A stretch of DNA of 64,000 nt from contig NZ_FOSQ01000001.1 of the NCBI RefSeq assembly GCF_900114315.1, forward strand, positions 310,001-374,000. The letters are read 5' to 3'. The translations under genes and the position numbers were made by a program. The notes under the pieces are model-generated. The model worked only from the letters and a program-made list of their open reading frames with translations, was not told the DNA's origin and searched no databases. Positions 33,638 through 42,585 of this stretch are shown here, in pieces (position 1 is the stretch's first letter; each line of letters begins with the position of its first letter). Source of the DNA: Falsiroseomonas stagni DSM 19981. Its GTDB lineage: Bacteria; Pseudomonadota; Alphaproteobacteria; Acetobacterales; Acetobacteraceae.

Positions 33638-34657
33638 ATGACGAACGCCGAGGACCTTGCCGTCTGCCATCGCCTGCTGGCGGGCGGGTCGAAATCCTTC
33701 CGCGCCGCGTCCCTGCTGCTGCCGTCCCGCATCGCCGATCCCGCCGCCGCGCTCTACGCCTTCTGCCGGGTTGCCGATGATGCGATCGATGAGGCCGCGG
33801 CGATGCAGGATGCGCTGGAGGGGCTCTATCGCCGGCTCGACGACATCTATGCGGGCCGGCCGCAGGCGCATGCCGCGGATCGCGCCTTCGCCGGCGTGGT
33901 CACGGCCTTCGGCATTCCGCGCGTCCTGCCGGATGCGCTGCTGGAAGGCTTCGCCTGGGATGCGGAGGGGCGGCACTACCGCGACCTCGCTGCCCTGCAG
34001 GATTATGCCGCGCGGGTCGCCGCCGCCGTCGGCGCGATGATGACGCTGCTGATGGGCGTGCGCGATCCCGTGGCCATGGCGCGTGCCTGCGACCTCGGCG
34101 TCGCGATGCAACTGACCAACATCGCCCGCGATGTGGGCGAGGATGCGCGCAACGGTCGCCTCTACCTGCCGCTGGAATGGATGCGGCAGGAGGGTGTGAA
34201 CCCCGCCGATTTCCTGGCCGACCCCGTCTTCACCCCCGGCCTCGGCCGCGTGGTGCAGCGGCTGCTGGAGGCGGCGGATGCGCTGTATGACCGGGCGGAG
34301 CAGGGCATTCCGCTGTTGCCGCGCGACTGCCGCGCGGGCATCGGCGCCGCGCGCCATGTCTATGCGGAAATCGGCCGCGCCGTGGAACGCCAGGGCCTCG
34401 ATTCCATCAGCCGTCGCGCCACCGTCTCCGGCCGCCGCAAGGCGCTGCTGCTGGCGCGCGCGATCGGGTCCTTCGCGCTGCGCCCCGCGGCAGATTCGGC
34501 GCCCCCGCTGCCGGCCACGCGATTCCTCGTGGATGCCGTCACCGCCACCGCGGCGCCGGGCGATCGCACCGCCCCGCAGCGCCTGCCGGACCGCATCGCC
34601 TGGGCGGTGCAGCTGTTCGACCGGCTGGACAATGATCCCGGCCATTACGCGCGCTGA
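33638..34657 (+). CDS. crtB: Phytoene synthase
   Basis: 339 residues. SKSFRAASLLLP, AFCRVADDAIDE (first Asp-rich motif) and QLTNIARDVGEDARNGRLYLPLEW (second motif) are squalene/phytoene synthase signatures. It condenses two GGPP molecules to 15-cis-phytoene. Start choice: GGGAGG precedes ATG 33638; a GTG 18 bases upstream is less likely. It lies between bchO and bchE, away from crtI and crtE. Confidence 0.95.
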   Translation: MTNAEDLAVCHRLLAGGSKSFRAASLLLPSRIADPAAALYAFCRVADDAIDEAAAMQDALEGLYRRLDDIYAGRPQAHAADRAFAGVVTAFGIPRVLPDALLEGFAWDAEGRHYRDLAALQDYAARVAAAVGAMMTLLMGVRDPVAMARACDLGVAMQLTNIARDVGEDARNGRLYLPLEWMRQEGVNPADFLADPVFTPGLGRVVQRLLEAADALYDRAEQGIPLLPRDCRAGIGAARHVYAEIGRAVERQGLDSISRRATVSGRRKALLLARAIGSFALRPAADSAPPLPATRFLVDAVTATAAPGDRTAPQRLPDRIAWAVQLFDRLDNDPGHYAR

Positions 34658-34667
34658 CGCGCCCCTG

Positions 34668-34685
34668 TGTCGTTCCGAGTTGACA
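34668..34685. promoter_or_regulatory. PpsR box upstream of bchE
   Basis: TGTCGTTCCGAGTTGACA is an exact TGT-N12-ACA match. It is 67 bases before the bchE start, just after the crtB stop. Its right half is a TTGACA hexamer (34680-34685), a possible -35 element. Confidence 0.75.
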
Positions 34686-34693
34686 CACATCAA
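34680..34693. promoter_or_regulatory. FNR-like box upstream of bchE, overlapping the PpsR box
   Basis: TTGAC-ACAC-ATCAA matches the FNR/FnrL consensus TTGAT-N4-ATCAA at 9 of 10 defined bases. It shares six bases with the PpsR box. FnrL control of bchE is known in Rhodobacter; a site here would allow low-oxygen activation of the oxygen-independent cyclase. Confidence 0.6.
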
Positions 34694-34752
34694 GGCCTGA
34701 TCGCCGCCCCCTGCACCAGACTTCCCCCGCCGGCCAACGGAGGGAGGCGTCG

Positions 34753-36447
34753 ATGCGCATTGTCCTGGTCCATCCGAACTACCACTCCGGCGGTGCGGAG
34801 ATCGCCGGCAACTGGCCGCCCGCCTGGGTCGCCTACCTCGCGGGCTATCTGAAGAACGCGGGCTACACCGACATCACCTTCATCGACGCGATGACGGACC
34901 ACATGAGTGACGACCAGCTGCGCGACGCGCTGCGCCTGTTGCAGCCCGACCTGGTCGGCGCCACCGCCATCACCCCCGCCATCTACGCCGCCGAGTCGCT
35001 GCTGCAACTCGCCAAGGAATGCTGCCCGAAGGCCGTCACCGTGCTGGGCGGCATCCACGGCACTTTCATGTACCCGCAGGTGCTGACCGAAGCGCCCTGG
35101 ATCGACGTGGTGGTGCGGGGAGAGGGCGAGCAGGTGCTGCTCGACCTCGTCCGCTGCATCGATCGCGGCGCCTGGGCCACGGAACGCGGCACGGTGAAGG
35201 GCATCGCCTATCTCGAGGACGGCAAGGTCACCGCCACCCCGGCCGCCAAGCCCATCGCGGATCTCGACCTGATCCAGCCGGATTGGGGCATCCTCGACTG
35301 GAAGAAATACATCTACATCCCGACCGGCAAGCGCGTCGCCATCCCCAACATGGCGCGCGGCTGCCCCTTCACCTGTTCCTTCTGCAGCCAGTGGAAATTC
35401 TGGCGCGACTTCCGCGTGCGCGATCCGAAGAAGGTGGTGGATGAGATCGAGACGCTGGTCCGCGACCATGAGGTCGGCTTCTTCATCCTGGCCGATGAGG
35501 AACCCACCATCCACAAGAAGAAGTTCGTCCAGTTCTGCGAGGAGATGATCGCCCGCGGCCTGCCCGACAAGGTGCAATGGGGCATCAACACCCGCGTCAC
35601 GGACATATTGCGGGACGAGGCGCTGCTGCCCTTCTACCGCAAGGCCGGCCTGGTGCATGTCTCGCTCGGAACGGAAGCCGCCGCGCAACTCAAGCTCGAC
35701 CGCTTCAACAAGGAAACCACCGTCGCCCAGAACAAGCGCGCCATCCAGCTGCTGCGCGAAGCCGGCATCGTCACGGAAGCCCAGTTCATCGTGGGGCTCG
35801 AGAACGAGACGGTGGAGACGCTGGAGGAAACCTACCGGATGGCGCTGGACTGGAATCCGGACATGGCGAACTGGGCCATGTACACGCCCTGGCCCTTCAG
35901 CGACCTGTTCCAGGAACTCGGCGACAAGGTGGAGGTCTTCGACTTCTCCAAATACAATTTCGTCACGCCGATCATGAAGCCGGATGCGATGGACCGCGCC
36001 ACGCTGCTGGACCGGACCATGGCCAACTACCGGCGCTTCTACATGCGCAAGGCGTTCCTGGGATATCCGTGGGAGAGGGACAAGCGGCGGCGCAGCTACC
36101 TCGTCGGCTGCCTCAAGGCCTTTCTCAAATCGGGCTTCCAGCGGACCTTCTATGATCTCGGCAAGGTCGGCTACTGGGGGCCGCAATCGAAGAAGCAGGT
36201 GGATTTCCACTTCGACGAAAGCCGGACGCTGGCCGCCCGCAATCCCGTCGCCATCCCGCACAACGCGATGTGGAAGACCATGCACCGGCCGAAGGTGAAG
36301 CTCCCCGCCGCCAATGCTGCCAGTGCCGCGATGGCCTGTGGCGGCGGCAAGGAACAGTTCGAGGAGGATGAGGCCCCCCGGATGAAGGCCTGCGGCGGCG
36401 GTACGCAGCAACTACCCGAATCCGTCCCCTCCCCGGCGCGGGAATAG
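34753..36447 (+). CDS. bchE: Oxygen-independent Mg-protoporphyrin IX monomethyl ester cyclase
   Basis: 564 residues: an N-terminal B12-binding-type domain ([20 protein letters not shown]), then a radical-SAM domain with Cys204-x3-Cys208-x2-Cys211 ([13 protein letters not shown]), and a C-terminal region. Near the end are two ACGGG motifs (Cys529 and Cys547). It adds the ring E oxygen from water, the anaerobic alternative to AcsF. It has its own promoter region with PpsR and FNR-like sites; bchJ follows after 4 bases. Full length, with no lesion seen. Confidence 0.95.
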   Translation: MRIVLVHPNYHSGGAEIAGNWPPAWVAYLAGYLKNAGYTDITFIDAMTDHMSDDQLRDALRLLQPDLVGATAITPAIYAAESLLQLAKECCPKAVTVLGGIHGTFMYPQVLTEAPWIDVVVRGEGEQVLLDLVRCIDRGAWATERGTVKGIAYLEDGKVTATPAAKPIADLDLIQPDWGILDWKKYIYIPTGKRVAIPNMARGCPFTCSFCSQWKFWRDFRVRDPKKVVDEIETLVRDHEVGFFILADEEPTIHKKKFVQFCEEMIARGLPDKVQWGINTRVTDILRDEALLPFYRKAGLVHVSLGTEAAAQLKLDRFNKETTVAQNKRAIQLLREAGIVTEAQFIVGLENETVETLEETYRMALDWNPDMANWAMYTPWPFSDLFQELGDKVEVFDFSKYNFVTPIMKPDAMDRATLLDRTMANYRRFYMRKAFLGYPWERDKRRRSYLVGCLKAFLKSGFQRTFYDLGKVGYWGPQSKKQVDFHFDESRTLAARNPVAIPHNAMWKTMHRPKVKLPAANAASAAMACGGGKEQFEEDEAPRMKACGGGTQQLPESVPSPARE

Positions 36448-36451
36448 CGCC

Positions 36452-37054
36452 ATGGATGGCGGGGTTGCGGTGGCGGGCGGGCGCATCGGCCCCAACGCCA
36501 TCACCCGCATGGCGGAGGCCATGCGCCATTCCATCGGCGATGCGCGGACCCATGCGGTCTTTGCCGCCGCGGGGCTGGAGGCGCGGCTCGACCATCCGCC
36601 GGCAGCGATGGTGCCGGAGCGGGAGGTCACGCTGCTGCACCGCTCGGCCCGCGAAGCGCTGGGCACGGCCCACGCCACGCAACTCGCCCGCCGCGCCGGC
36701 ATGCTGACGGGCCAGTATCTGCTGGCCCATCGCATCCCGAAGCCGGCGCAATGGCTGATGCGCGCGCTGCCCGCGCCGCTGGCCGCGCGGCTTCTCGTCG
36801 CCGCCATCGCCCGCCATGCCTGGACCTTCGCCGGCAGCGGCCGCTTCAGCGCGCGGCACGGCAACCCCCTGGTGCTGGAAATCGCCGGCGGGCCCATCGC
36901 GCTGGCGGGGCCCGCGGAACAGCCGGTCTGCGATTTCTACACCGCGACCTTCGGCACGCTGTTCCGCGCCCTCGTCAATGCCGAGGCGGAGGTGGTGGAA
37001 ACCCACTGCACCGCCATGGGCGCCCCCTCCTGCGTCTTCGAGGTGCGCTGGTAG
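36452..37054 (+). CDS. bchJ: BchJ, V4R-domain bacteriochlorophyll biosynthesis protein
   Basis: 200 residues. The C-terminal V4R domain is shown by CDFYTATFGTLFRALVNAEAEVVE and the paired cysteines in THCTAMGAPSCVFEV. BchJ was first called 4-vinyl reductase and is now thought to help deliver or control porphyrin intermediates. It forms a two-gene unit with bchE (4-base gap) and converges on the DUF2189-like gene with a 4-base gap. Confidence 0.9.
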   Translation: MDGGVAVAGGRIGPNAITRMAEAMRHSIGDARTHAVFAAAGLEARLDHPPAAMVPEREVTLLHRSAREALGTAHATQLARRAGMLTGQYLLAHRIPKPAQWLMRALPAPLAARLLVAAIARHAWTFAGSGRFSARHGNPLVLEIAGGPIALAGPAEQPVCDFYTATFGTLFRALVNAEAEVVETHCTAMGAPSCVFEVRW

Positions 37055-37058
37055 CGCC

Positions 37059-37850
37059 CTATGGCGCGACGACCATCCGATACAGGTGCCAGGTCGCGTG
37101 CCCCAGCACCGGCAGCACGACCGCCAGCCCGATGAACAGCGGCAGCGACCCCAGCAGCAGCAGCACCGCCACCACCAGGCCCCAGCCCAGCATCGGCGCC
37201 GGATTCGCCGCCACGGCGCGCAGCGAGGTGCCGACCGCCCGCGCCACGCCGCCATCGCGGTCCAGGAGCATGGGGAAGGACACCACCGTCAGCACCAGCA
37301 CCACCAGCGCGAAGCCGAGTCCGGCCAGGTTGCCCCACAGCAGCAGCCGGTGACCCACCGGTGTACCGAACACCACCCGCATCGCATCACCGGCATCCGC
37401 CGGCAGCGTGCCCACGGTGCGCGCGAAGATCATGTCGGCGACCCAGAGCCACCCGAGAAAAATCGCCGCCAGCAGCAGCGCCAGCGCGGCGATGGCGCCG
37501 AGTGCCGGGGATCGCAGCACGTCGAAGGCGTTCCGCCAGCCCGCGGCCAGCCCACGCTCCCGCCGCCGGCTGATCTCGTACAGCCCCAGCGCCGCCACGG
37601 GCCCGACCAGCGCGAAGCCGGCCGCCATGGGATAGAGCAGATGCATCGCATCGCCCCCCGCCGCCAGCGTGCCGGCGACCAGTCCGATCACCGGATACAG
37701 CACGCAGAGAAAGACAAGCTGCGTCGGCGCCGCGGCGAAATCCGCCCAGCCCCGCTGCAACGCGGTGCCCAGCGCCGCCATGCCGATCCGACGCACCTCG
37801 GGACGATCGGCCACCAGGGGTGCCGTCGCCGTGGTCCAAGCCGCAGCCAT
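37059..37850 (-). CDS. DUF2189-like integral membrane protein
   Basis: 263 residues with about six membrane segments. The pattern VRRIGMAALGTALQRGWADFAAAPTQ, VGPVAALGLYEISRRRERG and FPMLLDRDGGVARAV resembles the DUF2189 family. No function is known. GGAGG precedes the ATG by 8 bases. It lies 116 bases downstream of the NADH dehydrogenase gene on the same strand, so the two may share a transcript. Together they form a leftward insertion between bchJ and crtE. Confidence 0.7.
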   Translation of the reverse strand: MAAAWTTATAPLVADRPEVRRIGMAALGTALQRGWADFAAAPTQLVFLCVLYPVIGLVAGTLAAGGDAMHLLYPMAAGFALVGPVAALGLYEISRRRERGLAAGWRNAFDVLRSPALGAIAALALLLAAIFLGWLWVADMIFARTVGTLPADAGDAMRVVFGTPVGHRLLLWGNLAGLGFALVVLVLTVVSFPMLLDRDGGVARAVGTSLRAVAANPAPMLGWGLVVAVLLLLGSLPLFIGLAVVLPVLGHATWHLYRMVVAP

Positions 37851-37966
37851 CGCGAGATCCTCCGGGGAGGGTTGCGCGGACGGCCCGCTGCCGGAGCACC
37901 AGACCCCGCATCCCCGGAGATTGGCGCGAATCCCGCCCGCGCCGCTTCAACCCGCCGTGATCGCGG

Positions 37967-39307
37967 TCAATGGAGTTTGACGCCCGGCTCCGCCCGCTGG
38001 CTCACCAGCCCCGCCAGGGTCCGCCACAGGGTCGGCGCGCTGCCATGCAGGGCCGTCTGATGCATCTTGTACAGCGATCGGTACATCAGCCGCGCGAAAT
38101 AGCCCTCGATGAACATGGACTTGCCCACCAGGAACCCCATCAGGCTGCCGACCGTGCTGTATTTGCCCAGCGAGACCAGCGACCCGAAGTCGCGATAGAT
38201 GAAGGGCGCCGGCGTCCCGCCCGCGATGATGGTCTCGATCTGCGTGAACAGGTGGCTCGCCTGCTGGTGCGCCGCCTGCGCCCGCGGCGGCACCCAGGCG
38301 CCGTCGCCGCGCGGGCAGGCCGCGCAATCCCCGATGGCGAAGACCGATGGATCTCGCGTGGATTGCAGCGTGGGCTGGACGACGATCTGGTTGATGCGGT
38401 TCGTCTCCAGCCCGCCGACCTCCTTCAGGAAATCCGGCCCCTTCACCCCCGCGGACCAGACGACGAGCTCCGCCGGCAGCAGCGCGCCATCGGCGAAGAC
38501 CACCCCATCGGCGCGCACCTCCGCCACCCGCGTGCCGGTCTTCACCTCCACGCCCATCTGTTCCAGCAGCTTCGTCGTGGCGTCGGAGATGCGTTCCGGC
38601 AGCGCCGGCAGGATGCGTGGCGCGGCCTCCACCAGCACGATGCGGATGTCCTTCTCCGGCTTGATGTGGTCGAGGCCATAGGCCACCACCGCGCGCACGG
38701 TGCGGTGCAGCTCCGCCGCCAGTTCGGTGCCGGTCGCGCCGGCACCGATGATGGCGATGTGCAGCTGCCCCGGCCGCACCGGCTCCTCCTGCGCATTGGC
38801 GCGGAGGCAGGCATTCACCAGGCGGCGGTTGAAGCGGCTCGCCTGTTCCGGCGTTTCCAGCGGGATGGCGTGGCGCGCGGCGCCGGGCGTGCCGAAATCA
38901 TTGGTCACGCTGCCCACCGCCATGATCAGCGTGTCGTAGCCCAGCCGCGATGCCGGCGTGATCTCCCGCCCCTCATCATCCAGCATGGCGCCCAACTCGA
39001 TCGCCTTCGCCGCGCGATCCAGGCCCACCATCTCCCCGTACCGGTAGGTGAAGTGGTGCCAATGCGCCTGGGCCAGGTAGTTCAGCTCATGCTGCGCCCG
39101 GTCCATGCTGCCGGCCGCCACGGCGTGCAGCAGCGGCTTCCAGAGATGGGTGCGCGCCTTCTCCACCAGCGTCACCGTGGCGCGCCGCCCATCCCGGTAC
39201 CGGTCGCCGAGCCGCGTCGCAAGCTCCAGCCCCGCGGCGCCTCCCCCCACCACGACGATGCGATGGGGCCCATCCGGAGGCCCCTTGGCCGAGGCGCCTG
39301 CTTCCAT
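37967..39307 (-). CDS. ndh: Type II NADH:quinone oxidoreductase (NDH-2)
   Basis: 446 residues. Two dinucleotide-binding motifs are visible: FAD IVVVGGGAAGLELATRL near residue 16 and NAD IAIIGAGATGTELAAEL about 160 residues later. FAIGDCAACP is the second FAD contact. It has the NDH-2 C-terminal membrane-associating region (SMFIEGYFARLMYRSLYKMHQ). It passes electrons from NADH to quinone without pumping protons. Start choice: ATG 39307 with AGGAG 9 bases upstream. It is divergent from crtE across a region with two PpsR-like boxes, which suggests photosynthesis-linked control of the quinone pool. Confidence 0.85.
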   Translation of the reverse strand: MEAGASAKGPPDGPHRIVVVGGGAAGLELATRLGDRYRDGRRATVTLVEKARTHLWKPLLHAVAAGSMDRAQHELNYLAQAHWHHFTYRYGEMVGLDRAAKAIELGAMLDDEGREITPASRLGYDTLIMAVGSVTNDFGTPGAARHAIPLETPEQASRFNRRLVNACLRANAQEEPVRPGQLHIAIIGAGATGTELAAELHRTVRAVVAYGLDHIKPEKDIRIVLVEAAPRILPALPERISDATTKLLEQMGVEVKTGTRVAEVRADGVVFADGALLPAELVVWSAGVKGPDFLKEVGGLETNRINQIVVQPTLQSTRDPSVFAIGDCAACPRGDGAWVPPRAQAAHQQASHLFTQIETIIAGGTPAPFIYRDFGSLVSLGKYSTVGSLMGFLVGKSMFIEGYFARLMYRSLYKMHQTALHGSAPTLWRTLAGLVSQRAEPGVKLH

Positions 39308-39366
39308 GGGAATGCTCCTGGGGATGGGGGGCCACGGGCTGTCGAGCGGAAAGCCGTTGACTTGAG

Positions 39367-39397
39367 TGTAAGGATAGACTGACACTAGAAACTGACA
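39367..39397. promoter_or_regulatory. Two overlapping PpsR-like boxes between ndh and crtE
   Basis: TGTAAGGATAGACTGACA (39367-39384) is an exact TGT-N12-ACA site; TGACACTAGAAACTGACA (39380-39397) has one mismatch and overlaps it by five bases. They are 60 bases upstream of ndh (-) and about 120 bases upstream of crtE (+), so either or both genes could be controlled. Confidence 0.65.
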
Positions 39398-39517
39398 AGC
39401 AAAGATGACGGTCGATTGTTTCACGGCCCCATCGCCGCCCCGGGACCGCATCCGCGGACCCGCCGGGGGCGGTCAAGCGCGCCGCCACCCGCGGCCGAAG
39501 GATGGAGGATTCCCCGC

Positions 39518-40381
39518 ATGGATGCCATGACGCGGATCGAATCGAGCCTCGCCGATGCGGTGTTGTACGCGGAAGCCGCCGGCGCGCCCCCGCGCCTCGC
39601 GGCCGCGCTGCGCCATGCCGTCTTCCCCAAGGGCGGGCGCATCCGCCCGCGGCTGACGCTGGCCGTCGCCGCCGCCTGCGGGGATGACAAGCCGGCGCTG
39701 GCCTCCGCCGCCGCCGCCTCCATCGAACTCCTGCACTGCGCCAGCCTGGTGCATGACGATTTGCCCTGCTTCGACGATGCGGCGACCCGACGCGGCAAGC
39801 CGAGCGTCCACCGCGCCTTCGGCGAGCCCCTGGCGGTGCTGGCCGGCGATGCGCTGATCGTGCTGGCCTTCCAGACGCTGGCCCGCGCCGCCCCCTGCGC
39901 GCCGGAGCGACTCGGTGCGCTGATGATCGCGGTGGGCGATGGCGTCGGCGTGCCCTTCGGCATCGTCGCCGGCCAGGCCTGGGAATGCGAACCGCGCGCC
40001 GATTTGTCCGAGTACCAGCGGCAGAAGACCGGCAGCCTCTTCGCCGCTGCCACCATCGCCGGCGCCGCCGCCTGCGCCCATGCGGAGCCCGAGGCCTGGC
40101 GCCTGCTGGGCGACCGGCTGGGAGAGGCCTACCAGGTCGCCGACGACCTCCGCGACGCCGTGGAGGATGAGGCGACGCTCGGCAAGCCCGTCGGCGTCGA
40201 CAAGGCGCTGGGCCGGCCGAGCGCGGTGGCCGAGTTCGGCCTGATGGGCGCCGTCGCCCGCCTGCGCCGCCTGTCCCAGGATGCGGTGGAAAGCATCCCC
40301 GAATGCCGCGGCCAGGCCATGCTGCGCGGCCTGATCCTGCAGGAGGCCGGTCGCCTCGTGCCCCAGAAGCTGGCCGCCTGA
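39518..40381 (+). CDS. crtE: Geranylgeranyl diphosphate synthase
   Basis: 287 residues. First Asp-rich motif HDDLPCFDDA (Asp80 onward) with the two-residue insertion typical of bacterial GGPP and FPP synthases; second motif DDLRD at about residue 209. It makes C20 diphosphate for phytoene and for the bacteriochlorophyll tail. Start choice: GGAGG 9 bases before ATG 39518. It is followed by crtF after 14 bases. Confidence 0.93.
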   Translation: MDAMTRIESSLADAVLYAEAAGAPPRLAAALRHAVFPKGGRIRPRLTLAVAAACGDDKPALASAAAASIELLHCASLVHDDLPCFDDAATRRGKPSVHRAFGEPLAVLAGDALIVLAFQTLARAAPCAPERLGALMIAVGDGVGVPFGIVAGQAWECEPRADLSEYQRQKTGSLFAAATIAGAAACAHAEPEAWRLLGDRLGEAYQVADDLRDAVEDEATLGKPVGVDKALGRPSAVAEFGLMGAVARLRRLSQDAVESIPECRGQAMLRGLILQEAGRLVPQKLAA

Positions 40382-40395
40382 CGCCGGCGCCACGC

Positions 40396-41544
40396 ATGTC
40401 GGACGTCATGCCCGCCCCCGCGCCCGGATGGCGAGACCGCTTCCGTGAATTCCGCGAAGGCGTCACCGCCAATCCGCGCTTCCGCGCCTGGGCCGCCCGC
40501 TTCCCGCTGACGCGCCCGATGGCGCGCAAGCGGGCGGGGCAGCTCTTCGACCTCTGCGCCGGATTCGTCTATTCGCAGGTCCTCTTCGCCTGCGTGCGCC
40601 TGAAGATCTTCGACCTGCTGCACGAATCGGGGCCGTTGACGGAAGCGGCCCTGGCCCACCGCCTTTCCCTGCCGCCGGAAGGCGCCTCCCGCCTCCTCAA
40701 CGCCGCCGCCGCCCTGCAACTGACGCATCGCCGCGATGACGGGCTCTGGACGCTCGGGCCGCTGGGTGCCGCCATGATCGGCAATCCCGGCATCAGCGCG
40801 ATGGTGGAGCATCACGCGCTGCTCTATGCGGATCTCGCCGACCCCGTCGGCATGCTGCGCCGGGAACGCGGCGGCAATGCGCTCTCCGCCTACTGGGCCT
40901 ATTCCGGCGCCGACAGCCCGGGCGGGCTCGCCCCGGACAAGGTCGCCGACTACTCCGCCCTCATGGCTGCCTCCCAGCCCATGGTGGCGGAGGAGGTGAT
41001 CGCCGCCTTCGATTTCCGCCGCCACCAGGTCCTGCTGGATGTCGGTGGCGGGGAGGGGGCCTTCCTGGCCCATGTGGCCGCCGCCGCGCCCGCGCTGCGC
41101 CTCATGCTGTTCGACCTGCCCCCCGTCGCCGCCCGCGGCGCCGCCCGCTTCGCGGAGAAGGGCCTGGCGCCCCGGGCGCAGACCTTCGGCGGCGATTTCA
41201 CGACCGATGACCTGCCGCGCGGCGCCGACCTCATCAGCCTGGTGCGCGTGCTGCACGACCATGACGACGACGTGGTGATGGGCCTGCTGCGACGCGTGCG
41301 CGAAGCCCTGCCGCCCCATGGCCGCCTGCTTGTGGCGGAGCCGATGGCCGGCACCGCGGGGGCGGAGGCGATGGGCGATGCCTATTTCGGCTTCTACCTG
41401 CTCGCCATGGGCCGTGGCCGCCCGCGCCGCCCGGCGGAGCTGCAGGCGATGCTGGCCGCCGCCGGTTTCGCCGCCTCGCGCCTCATTCCCACCGGCACGC
41501 CGCTGCTGACGCGCGTGCTGGTGGCCGAAGCCGGTGTGGCCTGA
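40396..41544 (+). CDS. crtF: Hydroxyneurosporene/demethylspheroidene O-methyltransferase
   Basis: 382 residues. N-terminal helical dimerisation region, then SAM-binding LLDVGGGEGAFLAHVAA and catalytic-region VRVLHDHDDD. Sequence type and the crtE-crtF-bchC context identify CrtF. It methylates the 1-hydroxy group of acyclic carotenoids to give methoxy end groups. It needs a 1-hydroxylated substrate, normally made by CrtC, which is not in this window. Confidence 0.93.
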   Translation: MSDVMPAPAPGWRDRFREFREGVTANPRFRAWAARFPLTRPMARKRAGQLFDLCAGFVYSQVLFACVRLKIFDLLHESGPLTEAALAHRLSLPPEGASRLLNAAAALQLTHRRDDGLWTLGPLGAAMIGNPGISAMVEHHALLYADLADPVGMLRRERGGNALSAYWAYSGADSPGGLAPDKVADYSALMAASQPMVAEEVIAAFDFRRHQVLLDVGGGEGAFLAHVAAAAPALRLMLFDLPPVAARGAARFAEKGLAPRAQTFGGDFTTDDLPRGADLISLVRVLHDHDDDVVMGLLRRVREALPPHGRLLVAEPMAGTAGAEAMGDAYFGFYLLAMGRGRPRRPAELQAMLAAAGFAASRLIPTGTPLLTRVLVAEAGVA

Positions 41545-41575
41545 AAGCCTCTGTCGTGCCGGCCTGACGAAGGTG

Positions 41576-41593
41576 TGTCAGTTTCGCTTGACA
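41576..41593. promoter_or_regulatory. PpsR box 1 upstream of bchC
   Basis: TGTCAGTTTCGCTTGACA exactly fits TGT-N12-ACA; the right half contains TTGACA (41588-41593). It starts 71 bases upstream of the GTG start chosen for bchC, and 32 bases after the crtF stop. Confidence 0.8.
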
Positions 41594-41601
41594 TCCCCCA
41601 C

Positions 41602-41619
41602 CGTCAATCTACCCTGACA
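41602..41619. promoter_or_regulatory. PpsR box 2 upstream of bchC
   Basis: CGTCAATCTACCCTGACA has one mismatch to TGT-N12-ACA. It is 8 bases from box 1, the spacing seen for cooperative paired CrtJ/PpsR sites. The pair argues that the true bchC start is downstream, at 41647, and not in the open frame that runs through the boxes. Confidence 0.7.
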
Positions 41620-41646
41620 AATAATCAGAGGGAGCGGTCAGTCCAA

Positions 41647-42585
41647 GTGGACACCGTCGCAGTCATTCTCGAAGCGCCCGAGCGCCTCATCCTGAGCCGC
41701 CTCGAACTCTCGCCCCCGGGCGATGACGACGTGGTGGTGGATGTGGAGTGGAGCGGCATCAGCACCGGCACGGAGCGCCTGCTCTGGTCCGGCCGCATGC
41801 CGCCCTTCCCGGGCATGGGCTACCCCCTGGTCCCGGGCTACGAGACCGTCGGCCGCGTCAGCGCCGTCGGCATCCATGCCGACCGCCGCATCGGCGAACG
41901 CGTCTTCGTCGCCGGCGCCAAATGCTTCGGCCAGGTGCGCGGCCTGTTCGGCGGCGCTGCCGCCCGCCTCGTGGTGCCTGGCACGCGTGCCGTGCCGATC
42001 GATGAACGCCTCGGCGCCGATGGTGTGCTGATGGCGCTGGCCGCCACCGCTCGCCACGCCATTGCGGCGGAGCATTCGGTGCTGCCGGACCTCATCGTCG
42101 GCCATGGTGTGCTGGGTCGCCTCGTTGCCCGCCTGGTCGTCGCCGCTGGCGGGGCGCCCACGGTGTGGGAGACGAACCCGACCCGCGCCGATGGTGCCAT
42201 CGGCTACCAGGTCATGCAGCCGGAAGACGACCCGAAGCGTGACTATCGCTGCATCTGCGACGTCTCCGGCGATGCCGGGCTGATGGACCTGCTGGTGCAG
42301 CGCCTGGCCCCGCAGGGGGAGATCGTGCTGGCCGGCTTCTACAGCGCGCCCATCAGCTTCTCTTTCCCGCCCGCCTTCATGCGCGAAGCCCGCTTCCGCA
42401 TCGCGGCCGAGTGGCGGGAGCCCGACCTCATCGCCGTGCGTGACCTGATCGCCGAGGGCAGGCTCAGCCTCGAAGGTCTCATCACCCATACGCGTGACGC
42501 GGCCGCCGCGCCGGAGGCCTATCGCACGGCCTTCGGGGACCCCGCCTGCCTCAAGATGATCCTCGACTGGAGACAGACGCAATGA
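41647..42585 (+). CDS. bchC: 3-hydroxyethyl bacteriochlorophyllide a dehydrogenase
   Basis: 312 residues, medium-chain dehydrogenase-like. VDTVAVILEAPERLILSRLEL starts the family; TGTERLLWSGRMPPFPGMGYPLVPGYETVG is the conserved N-terminal segment. It oxidises the C3 hydroxyethyl to acetyl. Start choice: the GTG at 41647 gives the family length; GGGAG lies 12 bases upstream. The frame remains open to 41575 but passes through the two PpsR boxes. It overlaps bchX by 4 bases. Confidence 0.94.
   Translation: MDTVAVILEAPERLILSRLELSPPGDDDVVVDVEWSGISTGTERLLWSGRMPPFPGMGYPLVPGYETVGRVSAVGIHADRRIGERVFVAGAKCFGQVRGLFGGAAARLVVPGTRAVPIDERLGADGVLMALAATARHAIAAEHSVLPDLIVGHGVLGRLVARLVVAAGGAPTVWETNPTRADGAIGYQVMQPEDDPKRDYRCICDVSGDAGLMDLLVQRLAPQGEIVLAGFYSAPISFSFPPAFMREARFRIAAEWREPDLIAVRDLIAEGRLSLEGLITHTRDAAAAPEAYRTAFGDPACLKMILDWRQTQ

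Noticed and set aside
41575-41646. Upstream GTG start for bchC adding 24 residues
   Set aside because: The added sequence is not conserved and is made of the two PpsR boxes; GTG 41647 gives the family N-terminus.
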